A stretch of 64,000 nucleotides of DNA from Acidobacteriota bacterium (GCA_018268755.1 JAFDVW010000018.1:121096-185095); one strand, 5' to 3'. Positions 52,810 to 61,544 are shown, counted from the first letter of the stretch. Notes: generated by a model from the sequence alone, not told the origin. Numbers and translations: made by a program.

Positions 52810-54623
52810 AGATCAGCACTTCGCCCCGCATGGTATCGCGCCGGCTTCTCGCGCCTACGTTGTGCCTTCTGTTCTGGCTGCCGATTTCTGCCCGCGCGGG
52901 GGAAACTGCAGTGCAGTACACCGTGTCGCTGGCGGGAGCGGCGGACCATCGCGTGCAGGTGAAAATTGACCTGCCTCCCGGAACTGCGCAGCGCAACTTG
53001 CAATTGCCTACCTGGAACGCCCTCTACCAGATCCGCGATTTTTCCCAGTTTGTCTTCTGGGTACGCGCCCGCGATGCCGCAGGGGCGGCCCTTCCCGTAA
53101 GAAAGCTGAACAAAAGTCTGTGGCGCGTGGAAGGCGCGGCGCAGGGCGCCAGCCTGGAATACGAAATCTTCGCCGACAGCCCGCCCCCCTTCGGCGCGCA
53201 GCTGGATGAGCGGCACGGGTTCTTCAACCCGGCACAGATTTTGATGTATCCCGTGGACGCCCGCTCGGCGCCAGTGCGCATCGAATTCCGCGATCTTCCC
53301 GCGGGATGGAAAACGGCCTCGCCGCTGCAACAATCCGGCGATGCCTTTGTGGCGGAGAATTACGACCAGCTGGCGGACTCTCCCTTCGAGCTCAGCAATT
53401 TTCAGGAAGTGGATTTCGACGAAGGCGGCGGACACTATCGCGTGATTGTGGATAGCGAGGCAGAGAACGTCAACCTGACGGCGCTGACCGCCATGCTGCG
53501 GCCCATCGTGGCGTCGGCCACGGCGTGGATGGACGATCGTCCCTATCAGACCTATACCTTCTTTTATCACTTCCCCCAAACGCCCTCGGGCGGCGGCATG
53601 GAGCATGCCTACTCCACCGCGATCAACTTCACCGCCAGCCGTCTGGACGACGCCATGCCTGCTCTGGCCAGCCTCACCGCGCATGAATTCTTTCATCTGT
53701 GGAATGTGAAACGCATTCGTCCCCAGGCGCTGGAGCCGCCGGACTATACCCAGGAAAACTACACCCGCGCCTTGTGGTTCAGTGAAGGCTGCACCAGCAC
53801 GGCAGCCAGCATGATCCTTCTGCGCGCCGGCCTGACCGAGGAAGCGGCCTTCCTGCGCGAGCTGGCTGGACAGATTTCGCAGCTGGAACTGAGCCCGGCG
53901 CGCCTGACGCAATCGGTCGAGCAATCAAGTCTCGACGCCTGGCTGGAGAAATACGATTTTTACCGCTCGCCGGAGCGCAGCATCTCCTACTACAACAAGG
54001 GATTCCTGGTCGGCATATTGCTCGATCTGCAACTGCGGGAGAGCAGCCAGGGGAAAGTTGGCCTGCGTGATTTATTTCAGGCCATGAACCGCGAGGCCCA
54101 GCGGGGAAAGTTCTTTGCCGAGTCCGCCGGCATCGAGAAAACTGCGGAGGCCGTCGCGCATACCGATCTCAGCGCTTTCCTTAAGAAGTATGTCGCCGGC
54201 ACTGAGGAGGTCCCCTGGGATGATTTCTTCCGTCCCGTGGGCCTGCGGCTGGTACGCGAGACCAAGACAGTGGCGGACCTTGGCTTTTGGGCGCCGCGCA
54301 ATTTTGATAAACCCCTGACCGTGGTCAATGTCTCTCCTGGCAGCAATGCCGAGCGGGCCGGCCTGCGCCGCAATGATTTTCTCCTGAAATTCAATGGACA
54401 CAATCTTGCGGCCGACTTTCCGCAAAGACTGGCGGCCCTGCAACCCGGCGAATCCATCCGCCTGCGAGTGCGGAATGCCACCGGCGAACACGATGTGGAA
54501 TGGACGGTAGGGGGGCGCGAGACGGTTGAATTTACCTTGCGGGACGTGGAGAATATCGATGCCCAGCAGAAGGCCCGCCGCGCGGCCTGGCTGCAGAGCA
54601 GAGCCGCGGAGGTGACACCCTGA
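52806..54623 (+). CDS. M61 family glycyl-aminopeptidase-like peptidase with PDZ domain
   Basis: This 605-residue exported zinc peptidase has signal peptide LLAPTLCLLFWLPISARAG after a GTG start that overlaps the mpl stop. The N-terminal beta domain carries VQYTVSLAGAADHRVQVKID. The M61 catalytic motif is LTAHEFFHLWNVKRIRP with third ligand Glu in ALWFSEGCTSTAAS, and GGMEHAYSTAINF just before corresponds to the family G-x-M-E-N/H motif. A C-terminal PDZ domain (about 495-575) includes VVNVSPGSNAERAGLRRNDF. The HEFFH motif is complete. Location inside the muropeptide-recycling run suggests an envelope-peptide role; that is inference. Confidence 0.9.
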   Translation: MKISTSPRMVSRRLLAPTLCLLFWLPISARAGETAVQYTVSLAGAADHRVQVKIDLPPGTAQRNLQLPTWNALYQIRDFSQFVFWVRARDAAGAALPVRKLNKSLWRVEGAAQGASLEYEIFADSPPPFGAQLDERHGFFNPAQILMYPVDARSAPVRIEFRDLPAGWKTASPLQQSGDAFVAENYDQLADSPFELSNFQEVDFDEGGGHYRVIVDSEAENVNLTALTAMLRPIVASATAWMDDRPYQTYTFFYHFPQTPSGGGMEHAYSTAINFTASRLDDAMPALASLTAHEFFHLWNVKRIRPQALEPPDYTQENYTRALWFSEGCTSTAASMILLRAGLTEEAAFLRELAGQISQLELSPARLTQSVEQSSLDAWLEKYDFYRSPERSISYYNKGFLVGILLDLQLRESSQGKVGLRDLFQAMNREAQRGKFFAESAGIEKTAEAVAHTDLSAFLKKYVAGTEEVPWDDFFRPVGLRLVRETKTVADLGFWAPRNFDKPLTVVNVSPGSNAERAGLRRNDFLLKFNGHNLAADFPQRLAALQPGESIRLRVRNATGEHDVEWTVGGRETVEFTLRDVENIDAQQKARRAAWLQSRAAEVTP

Positions 54624-54637
54624 TTCGCACCATCGTC

Positions 54638-55357
54638 ATGCTGACGTTCTGGGGGCTGGCGCTTCCCTTCGCCGCCATTTTCTGTGTTCCCTGGACACTG
54701 CTCACCGGCAATATCAGCCTGCTCTACCGCGTGGGCATGTGGAGTTCCATCACCGGCGTGCGCCTGGCCGGAGTGCGCATTCGCACTCGGGGCCTGGAGA
54801 AGCTCGACCCGGCGCGGACCTACATCTACATGTCGAACCACGTTTCGAACCTGGACCCGCCCATCATGCTGCCCCTGGTGCCGCGCCGCACTTCGGTCAT
54901 GGCCAAAAAAGAGCTGTTCAGTTATCCGCTGTTGGGACGCATCATGCTCATGGGCTCTCTGGTGCCAGTGGACCGCGACAATCGCAAAGCCGGCATCGCC
55001 GCCGTACGCGCCGCCTCTGACGTCATCCATAAGGGCATCAACATGTTCATCTATATCGAGGGCGGCCGTTCCTTCGATGGCAAGCTGCTGCCCTTCAAAA
55101 AGGGACCCTTCTATCTGGCGGAGGAGTGCCAGGTCCCGGTCGTGCCGGTCACCATCACCGGCACACACTACGTCATGCCGAAGGCCCGTTTTTCCATCAA
55201 GCCGGGCCAGGTGGAGGTCATCTTCCACGATCCCATCGAGCCCAAAGATTTCGGCACTCGCGAAGAGTTGATCGCGAAAGTCCGCGCCGCGATCCTTAGT
55301 GGACTTCCCGCCGAGCATCAGGAGCCAGCCAGCCTGCCAGCGCCGGTCGAAACCTAG
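54638..55357 (+). CDS. plsC: 1-acyl-sn-glycerol-3-phosphate acyltransferase
   Basis: PlsC acylates lysophosphatidic acid at position 2 in phospholipid synthesis on the inner membrane. The 239-residue product has an N-terminal hydrophobic anchor (MLTFWGLALPFAAIFCVPWT), the catalytic block MSNHVSNLDPPIMLPLVPRR (NHxSxxD-type, His and Asp present), the glycerol-phosphate motif IYIEGGRSFDG (a variant of EGTRS) and VPVVPVTITGTHYVMPKA. It follows the M61 gene by 14 bases with no separate ribosome site. An earlier non-ATG start in frame (ATT/CTG region near 54623) cannot be excluded. It ends the long plus-strand operon before the repeat region. Confidence 0.9.
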   Translation: MLTFWGLALPFAAIFCVPWTLLTGNISLLYRVGMWSSITGVRLAGVRIRTRGLEKLDPARTYIYMSNHVSNLDPPIMLPLVPRRTSVMAKKELFSYPLLGRIMLMGSLVPVDRDNRKAGIAAVRAASDVIHKGINMFIYIEGGRSFDGKLLPFKKGPFYLAEECQVPVVPVTITGTHYVMPKARFSIKPGQVEVIFHDPIEPKDFGTREELIAKVRAAILSGLPAEHQEPASLPAPVET

Positions 55358-55452
55358 GCCCGTACAAGTCTCCCGATCATCTTTCCCTCAGCCCCTCCTG
55401 GATTCCAATTCCCCGTTGCATCCCATCTAAATACATTTATATCAACGACTTA

Positions 55453-55990
55453 AATCTCTGCGTACTCCGCGCTTTAAGATTTTGGGGGTAGCAAGCAAAA
55501 CCTTACAACCCAGAAATCGCAGAGAAAACGCGGAGGAAAATCAGTTTAAGGAGGAACAACCTCGGCTATCAGCTCGTGCGCGCAGCCCCATAAGTCTGTG
55601 GCCCGGAACTGGCTGGTAAGTTCCAACTACGGAAGACACGAAGGGCCACTGCCCGCTTGCTGAGCTCAGCTTTGCTCCACAGTCTCTGCGCACTCTGCAA
55701 TCTCTGCGATTTAAGATTTTGGGGTTAGCAAGTGAAGCCTTAAAGCGTAGAGATCGCAGAGAAAACGCGGAGGAAGATCAGTTCAAGGAGGAACAATCTC
55801 GGCTATCAGCTCGTGCGCGCAGCCCCATAAGTCTGTGGCAAAGAAGACACGAAGCGCCACTGCCCGCTTCCTGAGCTCAGCTTTGCTCCACAATCTCTGC
55901 GCACTCTGCAATCTCTGCGTACTCTGCGATTTAAGATTTTGGGGGTAGCAAGCAAAACCTTAAAACCAGAGATCGCGGAGAGAACGCGGT
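55453..55990. repeat. Array of about two and a half imperfect units of 220-237 bp
   Basis: The 641-bp spacer between plsC and lpxD has no gene. It holds repeated blocks sharing TTTAAGATTTTGGGG (first bases of the TTAAGAT core at 55474, 55711 and 55931) followed by GCAAGC/GTGAAGCCTTA, ATCGCAGAGAAAACGCGGAGG, GGAGGAACAA and CTCGGCTATCAGCTCGTGCG. CTCTGCG repeats precede each unit. The spacing is 237 and 220 bp; the third copy is cut short at the lpxD end. Confidence 0.8.
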
Positions 55991-55998
55991 ACCCGACT

Positions 55999-57006
55999 TT
56001 ATTCGTCTTTCTGTTTCTTTCCCCGCACCGCCTTCGCGATCTCGGGCAGCTTGCTGAGCAGCGCGGAATACTTCAGCCAGAGCCGGTGCTCGACTGCCGG
56101 AGCGCCGCTGACGATGGCGCCGGCATCAATGTCGCCGGCCACTCCGCTTTGCGGCGTGACGATGGCGCCGTCTCCGACTTTGCAGTGTCCCACCACGCCC
56201 ACCTGTCCGGTGAGGATCACTTTGTTGCCAATCTCCGTAGAACCGGCAAGTCCGACCTGCGAGGCCAGCAGCGCATCTTCCCCGATGCGAGCGCCGTGCC
56301 CCACCTGCACCAGGTTGTCGATCTTCGTGCCTCGGCCAATATAGGTGCCGCCCACGCTGGCGCGATCAATGCAGGTGTTGGATTGAATTTCCACGTCATC
56401 GCCGATGACCACCGGCTCGGGTTGCGGAATCTTGTTCCAGCGCCCCTGATCATCTTTGGCGAAGCCGAAGCCGTCTCCGCCAATGACCACGCCGTTCTGC
56501 AGCAATACGCGGTTGCCCAGGCGGCAGTTCTCCCGCACTACGGAGTGGGCATGCGCAAAAAAGTGGTCGCCGATCTTCACTCCCCGATAGATCACGACAT
56601 GCGCCAGCAACACGGCGTTGGCCCCAATCTCCACGCCCGGACCGATCACCACATACGGCCCCAGGTGGGCATTCGCGCCCATCTTGGCCGTCGCATCCAC
56701 CACCGCCGTGGGATGCAAGCCGGGCGCGTATCGCACCGCTTCCTGGAACAGTCCAATGGCGCGGGAAAAGGTCAGGTAAGGGTTCTTCGTGCGCAGCACC
56801 GCCGTGGGGATGGCGGGGAAAGACTCGTCCACAATCACCACTCCCGCCCGGGTGGTGCGGGCCGCACCGGCATACTTCGGGTTGGCCACAAACGTCAGGT
56901 GTCCCGGTCCAGCTTCCTCAATCCCGGCCACGCCGGTAATTTCCGTCTCGGGAGAACCGCCTTCCAGCTTGGCATTCAGGGCGGCGGCAAGCTCAGCAAG
57001 TTTCAT
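55999..57006 (-). CDS. lpxD: UDP-3-O-(3-hydroxyacyl)glucosamine N-acyltransferase
   Basis: LpxD adds the N-linked hydroxyacyl chain to UDP-3-O-acyl-glucosamine in lipid A synthesis, so the organism makes lipid A. The 335-residue product has the uridine-binding N-domain (MKLAELAAALNAKLEGGSPE, LTFVANPKYAGAARTTRAGV, AVLRTKNPYLTFSRAIGLF) and a left-handed beta-helix of hexapeptide repeats (IGPGVEIGANAVLLAHVVIY, VLLQNGVVIGGDGFGFAKDD, NLVQVGHGARIGEDALLASQ). GGDGFGFA and VQVGHGARIG cover the active-site His region. AGGACA precedes ATG 57006. It is flanked on both sides by the CTCTGCG/TTAAGATTTT repeats. No lpxA or fabZ is adjacent, which is unusual. Confidence 0.94.
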   Translation of the reverse strand: MKLAELAAALNAKLEGGSPETEITGVAGIEEAGPGHLTFVANPKYAGAARTTRAGVVIVDESFPAIPTAVLRTKNPYLTFSRAIGLFQEAVRYAPGLHPTAVVDATAKMGANAHLGPYVVIGPGVEIGANAVLLAHVVIYRGVKIGDHFFAHAHSVVRENCRLGNRVLLQNGVVIGGDGFGFAKDDQGRWNKIPQPEPVVIGDDVEIQSNTCIDRASVGGTYIGRGTKIDNLVQVGHGARIGEDALLASQVGLAGSTEIGNKVILTGQVGVVGHCKVGDGAIVTPQSGVAGDIDAGAIVSGAPAVEHRLWLKYSALLSKLPEIAKAVRGKKQKDE

Positions 57007-57088
57007 AGAGTGTCCTGCGATCTTAGCGATTGTAATGGAGAAGGGTGTGGCTTTGCCCTACCACCTCTGCGATTTGAGGTGCTGTACG

Positions 57089-57331
57089 AAAATCTTAAAT
57101 CGCGGAGTGCGCAGAGCAGCCGAGTTTGCGAAGTGATGAAATCGAGGTGGCCGGATAGGGACCGTCGGCTGTCCCCTACGCTGTCCATTGCTGTTTCCAC
57201 TCTTCAGTCTCTGCGATCTCTGCGGAACCTCTGCGGTCTCTGCGGTTAGGTCTTAAGCTTTTAGCAAAAAATCTTAAATCGCGGAGTGCGCAGAGCAGCC
57301 GAGGTCGCGAAGCGACAAATTCGAGCGGGGC
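57089..57331. repeat. Second cluster of the CTCTGCG / TTAAGATTTT repeat family
   Basis: The 356-bp spacer between lpxD and the next gene holds two copies of AAAATCTTAAATCGCGGAGT followed by GCGCAGAGCAGCCGAG (57089-57124 and 57269-57303). These are inverted relative to the cluster at 55453. Between them are CTCTGCGATCTCTGCGG runs. No gene is seen. Confidence 0.75.
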
Positions 57332-57362
57332 TGCGGTTTAAGATTTTGTTAGAAAACGTCGC

Positions 57363-57842
57363 TTACTCGCCGAACAGCTGCACCTGGCGCTGGTCTCCGG
57401 GCATGCCGCGACGGCGGCGGCGAGTGGCCCCGATGACGGCCAGAACGGTAAGCGAATCGAGCGCGCTGCGCGGCACAAAAATGCGTTGGGTATTGGCCCG
57501 CAAATCGGGCGGCGTGACCAGGAAGCCCTCGGGCAGGCTCTGCGCCAGATCGTTCGCCATGATGCCTTCCAGAATCTCATTGTCCTTGAACTTAAGCCGC
57601 ACCCACAGACCCTCGGTGCGGGGACGGGTGGTAAAGGTCTTGCGCCCCACCGGCTCCGGCTCCCCAAACTCGCGCACAAAATAAACGCTCTTGATGTCCT
57701 CGAGGTCGATACCCACCACGTTGCCGGCGGTGTTCAGCAGCTCCAGCTTGCCGTCGTGCACGTAGTGTGCGGGCGCAACATAGCCATTGACCGAATCCCG
57801 GTCCATCTTGCGGACGATAACTTTCTTGTGGGTAGAAGGCAT
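57363..57842 (-). CDS. Conserved hypothetical protein
   Basis: I do not recognise this 159-residue protein with certainty. It begins MPSTHKKVIVRKMDRDSVNG and continues with short beta-strand-like blocks (GKLELLNTAGNVVGIDLEDI, KSVYFVREFGEPEP, GLWVRLKFKDNEILEGIMAN, SLPEGFLVTPPDLRANTQRI). It ends in an RRRRR basic tail with QVQLFGE. There is no signal peptide or membrane segment. The pattern of a small beta-barrel with a repeated 'increase then restrict' layout recalls small regulatory or nucleotide-binding folds, but I infer no function. The clean length and codon pattern, with a promoter-like spacer, support a real gene. Confidence 0.72.
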   Translation of the reverse strand: MPSTHKKVIVRKMDRDSVNGYVAPAHYVHDGKLELLNTAGNVVGIDLEDIKSVYFVREFGEPEPVGRKTFTTRPRTEGLWVRLKFKDNEILEGIMANDLAQSLPEGFLVTPPDLRANTQRIFVPRSALDSLTVLAVIGATRRRRRGMPGDQRQVQLFGE

Positions 57843-57975
57843 AAAGCGACGGTCCGACCGGCAATTTGCGGCCGGCCGGGTCCTGACAGGGCAATTTTCC
57901 CATCTTTTTGAGAAAAAAACGCTTACGCCATCTTCCTAGTAGCCAAATCGTTAACGGTGTGTTATTTTTTCTTGC

Positions 57976-58004
57976 TTGTCCCATCCCGTTTCGAGATGTA
58001 TAAG
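57976..58004 (+). promoter_or_regulatory. Promoter upstream of the CCA/poly(A) polymerase-family gene
   Basis: TTGTCC (57976-57981) and TATAAG (57999-58004) are spaced 17 bases apart in an unusually AT-rich part of the 284-bp spacer. The resulting 5' UTR would be about 115 nt. Confidence 0.55.
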
Positions 58005-58126
58005 TCTATTTATTAGAGCTACTTACGTAATAGCATTCACAAGTTTTCTGGTTTGCCGGAAAAAAGGCTGTGGAAAACTCCGGACGACCTGGGATCGGGG
58101 CACGGAAGCGGGTCTCCTGGTAAGGC

Positions 58127-59668
58127 ATGGCTGATTACATCTACACCTTGGAAATCCGGCTGACGCCGGACCAGCAGCGCGGTGTAACCCTGGTGCAAGA
58201 AATTGCACGCAACGCTGCGATGAATGTCTACCTGACCGGGGGCGCCGTCCGTGACATCATCAGCGGGTTCACCATCCGCGACCTGGATTTCACCGTTCAG
58301 GGCAATCCCTTAAAACTGCAAAAAGATCTGGAGAAGGCCGGGGCCACCATCGCCTACGTCGATGATGACCTCAAGGTCCTCCTCCTCAACCTGCCGGGGA
58401 ATGTGCGGGCGGAAATCAGCATGGCCCGCACCGAGCGTTATGAGAAGACGGGCAAGCCTCCGGTCATCGCTCCCGCCACCATTCTGGACGACCTGCGCCG
58501 CCGCGACTTCACGGTCAACGCCATGGCGCTGTCGTTGAATCCGGGCTCGCGCGGCCTGCTGATGGACCCCTTCAACGGCGTGGCCGACATTGAGGCCAAG
58601 CTTGTGCGGGTGCTGCACAACTACGCCTTTATCGAGGACCCTTCCCGGCTCGTTCGCGCCAGCCGCTTCGCGGCGCGCTTTCATTGGCCGCTGGAAGAAC
58701 GCACCCAGGCGCGTTTCGAGTCGGCCAAGGAAAATAACTACATCGAATACGTGACCGACAAAGCCATCGGATACGAAATCGAGCAACTGGCCTACGAAGA
58801 AGACCCGCTGCACATCCTGAAGGTGCTGGAAAAAGAAGGCTGGCTGAAGGTGCTGAGTTCACACTGGACCAGCGCCAAGGTCGATACCGCCGGGCTTTCC
58901 CAGCTGATGAAAACCCGCCAGCAGATGAACGATCTGGGCTATGCCCCCGATCCAGCCCCGGCGGTACTGTACTTCCTCACCTCGCGCCTCAGCGACAAAG
59001 AGATCGCGGACATGTGCAAGCTGATTCCGCGCAAGACGCTGGTCGAGGCCTGGAAAGACCTGGAAGACAATGCCAAGGAACTGGCCAAGCGGTTAACGGG
59101 CAAAGAAGCCGCCACGCCCTCGCGGACGTGGAAGCTGCTCTCCGAAGCCCGTCCCGAGATGACCTTGTTCCTGGCTGTGACCGCGCGCCAGCAGGCGGTG
59201 GTGCAGAAGATCAAGAACTTCTTCACCAAATGGCGGCAAGTCCAGCAAAAGCTTCCCTTACCGGAGATGGTGGAGCTGCGCATCACGCCCCAGCTGCCGG
59301 AGTATCCCAAGATCGCGCATGACGTTTTCATGCTGCTGCTGGATGGCAAGCTGCGCTCGCGCACCGAGCTGGCAAAGTTCCTGAAGCCGCTGGCCCCACC
59401 GCCACCGCCGCCTCCTCCGCCGCCGCCCAAGCGTGGACGTGCCGCAAAAGCAGCCGAAGCGCCCCCGGCGCCGAGCGCGAGTTCAGCTGCGCCTGCCACC
59501 GGCAAAAAAGGAAAAGGCAAGGCCGCGGCTCCCCCACCAGCGCCCGCGCCGCCGCCTGTGCCGGCTAAAGCGGAGCCTCACCCGGCGAAGAAGGCTGAGT
59601 CCAAGAAACCTGCTAAGCCTGCGGCCAAACCTCCCGCCAAAAAGGTCCCGCCCAAGAAGAAAAAGTAG
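58127..59668 (+). CDS. CCA-adding enzyme / poly(A) polymerase family nucleotidyltransferase with basic C-terminal tail
   Basis: This is a class II nucleotidyltransferase that adds CCA to tRNA or A residues to RNA. The catalytic head is NVYLTGGAVRDIISGFTIRD then LDFTVQGNP (DxD-type carboxylates) and LDDLRRRDFTVNAMALSL. The neck region follows with EDPSRLVRASRFAARFHWP. The 513-residue length is longer than usual because of an extreme C-terminal low-complexity tail (about 430-513): a run of Pro, then Lys/Ala/Pro repeats such as KKAESKKPAKPAAKPP ending in KKKK. The tail resembles histone H1-like or ribosome-binding extensions. No HD domain is seen. CCA-adding versus poly(A) activity cannot be settled. 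Confidence 0.85.
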   Translation: MADYIYTLEIRLTPDQQRGVTLVQEIARNAAMNVYLTGGAVRDIISGFTIRDLDFTVQGNPLKLQKDLEKAGATIAYVDDDLKVLLLNLPGNVRAEISMARTERYEKTGKPPVIAPATILDDLRRRDFTVNAMALSLNPGSRGLLMDPFNGVADIEAKLVRVLHNYAFIEDPSRLVRASRFAARFHWPLEERTQARFESAKENNYIEYVTDKAIGYEIEQLAYEEDPLHILKVLEKEGWLKVLSSHWTSAKVDTAGLSQLMKTRQQMNDLGYAPDPAPAVLYFLTSRLSDKEIADMCKLIPRKTLVEAWKDLEDNAKELAKRLTGKEAATPSRTWKLLSEARPEMTLFLAVTARQQAVVQKIKNFFTKWRQVQQKLPLPEMVELRITPQLPEYPKIAHDVFMLLLDGKLRSRTELAKFLKPLAPPPPPPPPPPPKRGRAAKAAEAPPAPSASSAAPATGKKGKGKAAAPPPAPAPPPVPAKAEPHPAKKAESKKPAKPAAKPPAKKVPPKKKK

Positions 59669-59759
59669 GGGCGCACCTGGGGAGGCTCTCCCCTTTGGTT
59701 TGGATAGGTCGGTATGGCGATCCGGGTTGCCAGACCATTCTTTGCTTCCGGCAAACATC

Positions 59760-60764
59760 ATGAAAATGCTCGGGAAAATTCTGCTGTTGGTTGTACTGGC
59801 CATTGTGCTTCTGCTCAGCGCGGCCATTACCCTTACGGTGGGCTGGCGGCCGATTCTGGGGCCGCGTCACCGCGCCACCAATGACCGCGTATTCGAACCG
59901 ACCCCGGCACGCCTGGCGCACGGCCGCGATGTGGTCAACCTGGCAGGTTGCGGTATCTGCCACACGCCGCGTAACTGGAAAGAGCGCGGCGCTCCCGAGC
60001 TTCCGGGGTCAACCATGATGGGCCAGGATTTTCCCTTGCCAGGATTGCCGGGCCGGGTAGTGGCCCCCAACCTGACGCCCGACCCGGAAACCGGGGCGGG
60101 ACGCTGGACCGATGACCAGATGGCGCGCTCCATTCGCGAAGGCATTGGACATGACGGGCGCACCATCTTTCCCATCATGCCGTATAGCGCTTATCACTCG
60201 ATGTCCGATGAGGATGTGGCGTCGGTGATCGTCTACCTGCGCTCGCTGCCTGCGGTGCGTCATGCCCTACCGGCCACCAAAATTAACTTCCCGGTCAACC
60301 TGCTGGTGCGGACGGTCCCTGAGCCGGTGACTCAACCCGTACCCGACGTAGACCGCAAGGACATCATCCAGCGCGGACGCTATCTGGCCACAATCGGCTG
60401 CGGATGCCACAATCCCACCGAGCACGGCCAACCTCTTCCCGGCACGGAATGGGCCGGGGGCGAGGTCCTGGAAGGCCCCTGGGGCAATGTGACCAGCGCC
60501 AACCTGACACCGGACGCCTCTGGCATCAGCTACTACGATGAGGCAACGTTTCTGAAAGCGCTCCGCACCGGCTATGTGGGCGCGCGCCCCTTGAACTCCA
60601 TCATGCCCTTCGGCGAACTGCAGTATGTTCCGGAAGAAGATCTGAAGGCGATTTATGCTTACTTGCGGACCATTCCGCCGGTCAAGCACCGCGTCGACAA
60701 CAGCCTGCCGCCAACGTATTGCAAATTCTGCCGCCGCAACCACGGCGCTGGTGATCAGAATTAG
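59760..60764 (+). CDS. Membrane-anchored diheme-type cytochrome c protein
   Basis: This 334-residue exported protein has an N-terminal transmembrane segment (ILLLVVLAIVLLLSAAITLT). It has two cytochrome c-like domains. The first has CGICHTPRNW (canonical CxxCH, about residue 64) and axial Met in FPIMPYSAYHSMSDED. The second reads IGCGCHNP, with one residue between the cysteines, so only CxCH is present; the rest (SIMPFGELQYVPEEDLKAIY) is intact. The repeat of xIVYLRSLP / IYAYLRTIPP shows domain duplication. It resembles gluconate/alcohol dehydrogenase cytochrome subunits. ATG 59760 lies 91 bp after the upstream gene. A tandem repeat begins at the stop codon. Confidence 0.85.
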   Translation: MKMLGKILLLVVLAIVLLLSAAITLTVGWRPILGPRHRATNDRVFEPTPARLAHGRDVVNLAGCGICHTPRNWKERGAPELPGSTMMGQDFPLPGLPGRVVAPNLTPDPETGAGRWTDDQMARSIREGIGHDGRTIFPIMPYSAYHSMSDEDVASVIVYLRSLPAVRHALPATKINFPVNLLVRTVPEPVTQPVPDVDRKDIIQRGRYLATIGCGCHNPTEHGQPLPGTEWAGGEVLEGPWGNVTSANLTPDASGISYYDEATFLKALRTGYVGARPLNSIMPFGELQYVPEEDLKAIYAYLRTIPPVKHRVDNSLPPTYCKFCRRNHGAGDQN

Positions 60765-61241
60765 GGGCTTCCCTGTGCGTTCTCGGTTCGAGCTTGCGTG
60801 GCAGATCACACGCTAGCGCCAGATTCGTATCAGGATATGGCTTTAGCCATATCACACGGCGATTCACAAGAACACGCGGCGTAGCCGCTACTGCGCCGTT
60901 CCGGCGCGTGCGTTGGGCTCGTGCATCCTACGGCATCGCTAAAGCGATGCCCTGATACGAACCTCAGGGCACAAGTTCTAAAGACATGTCTTCCAGCCTC
61001 TTAGGGGCTTCCCTGTGCGTTCTCGGTTCGAGCTTGCGTGGCAGATCACACGCTAGCGCCAGATTTGTATCAGGATATGGCTTTAGCCATATCGCACAGG
61101 CGGTTCACCAGAACACGCGGCGTAGCCGCAACTGCGCCGTTCCGGCGCGTGCGTTGGGCTCGTGCATTCTACGGCATCGCTAAAGCGATGCCCTGATACG
61201 AACCTCCGGGCACAAGTTCTAAAGACATGTCTTCCAGCCTC
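60761..61241. repeat. Tandem duplication of a 240-bp structured element
   Basis: Bases 60761-61000 and 61001-61241 are near-identical (a few substitutions, one indel). Each unit has an 11-bp outer inverted repeat TTCGTATCAGG (60824-60834) / CCTGATACGAA (60951-60961), an inner stem GATATGGC-TTTA-GCCATATC (60834-60853) and a second GGCATCGC-TAAA-GCGATGCC (60932-60951). The first copy begins just before the stop codon of the cytochrome gene. Confidence 0.9.
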
Positions 61242-61460
61242 TGCGGTTTAGGGTTTTGCTTTAAGAATCTTAAATCGCTGAGCATGCAGAGAAGCTGAGC
61301 TCACAGAACAACGCTTGTCGAGCTGCGCTCGATCGGACAGCCGGGGCCATGCCCTGAGCATGGTCGAAGGGGCGGCTGTCCCTACATGGCCATTACTTGT
61401 GCCTGAAGTTTTTATGGTTTTCGCAGCGGACTCTGCGATCTCTGCGGTTTAGGGTTTTGC
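61242..61460. repeat. Third cluster of CTCTGCG/TTAAAT repeats with a large palindrome
   Basis: TGCGGTTTAGGGTTTTGC occurs at 61242 and again near 61442, with AATCTTAAATCGCTGAGC after the first. In between is a hairpin GGACAGCCG (61335-61343) / CGGCTGTCC (61373-61381) with inner CCATGC/GCATGG. Together with the duplication this fills the 780-bp gap before the ABC exporter; no gene is seen. Confidence 0.7.
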
Positions 61461-61544
61461 GGAGAATTTTCCCCAAAAACCTTTTTCATCCTGGCGGGGG
61501 TATCCCGCGTCTATTACTGAGACTGATACACTGAATCTCTCACG

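Noticed and set aside
55453-55990. Possible CRISPR array in the plsC-lpxD spacer
   Set aside because: Units are long (220-237 bp), imperfect and too few, without short identical repeats or unique spacers, and no cas gene is near.
57843-58126. Possible replication origin (AT-rich spacer near a promoter)
   Set aside because: No DnaA-box cluster (TTATCCACA-like) or dnaA/dnaN neighbours were found; the region is explained by a promoter.
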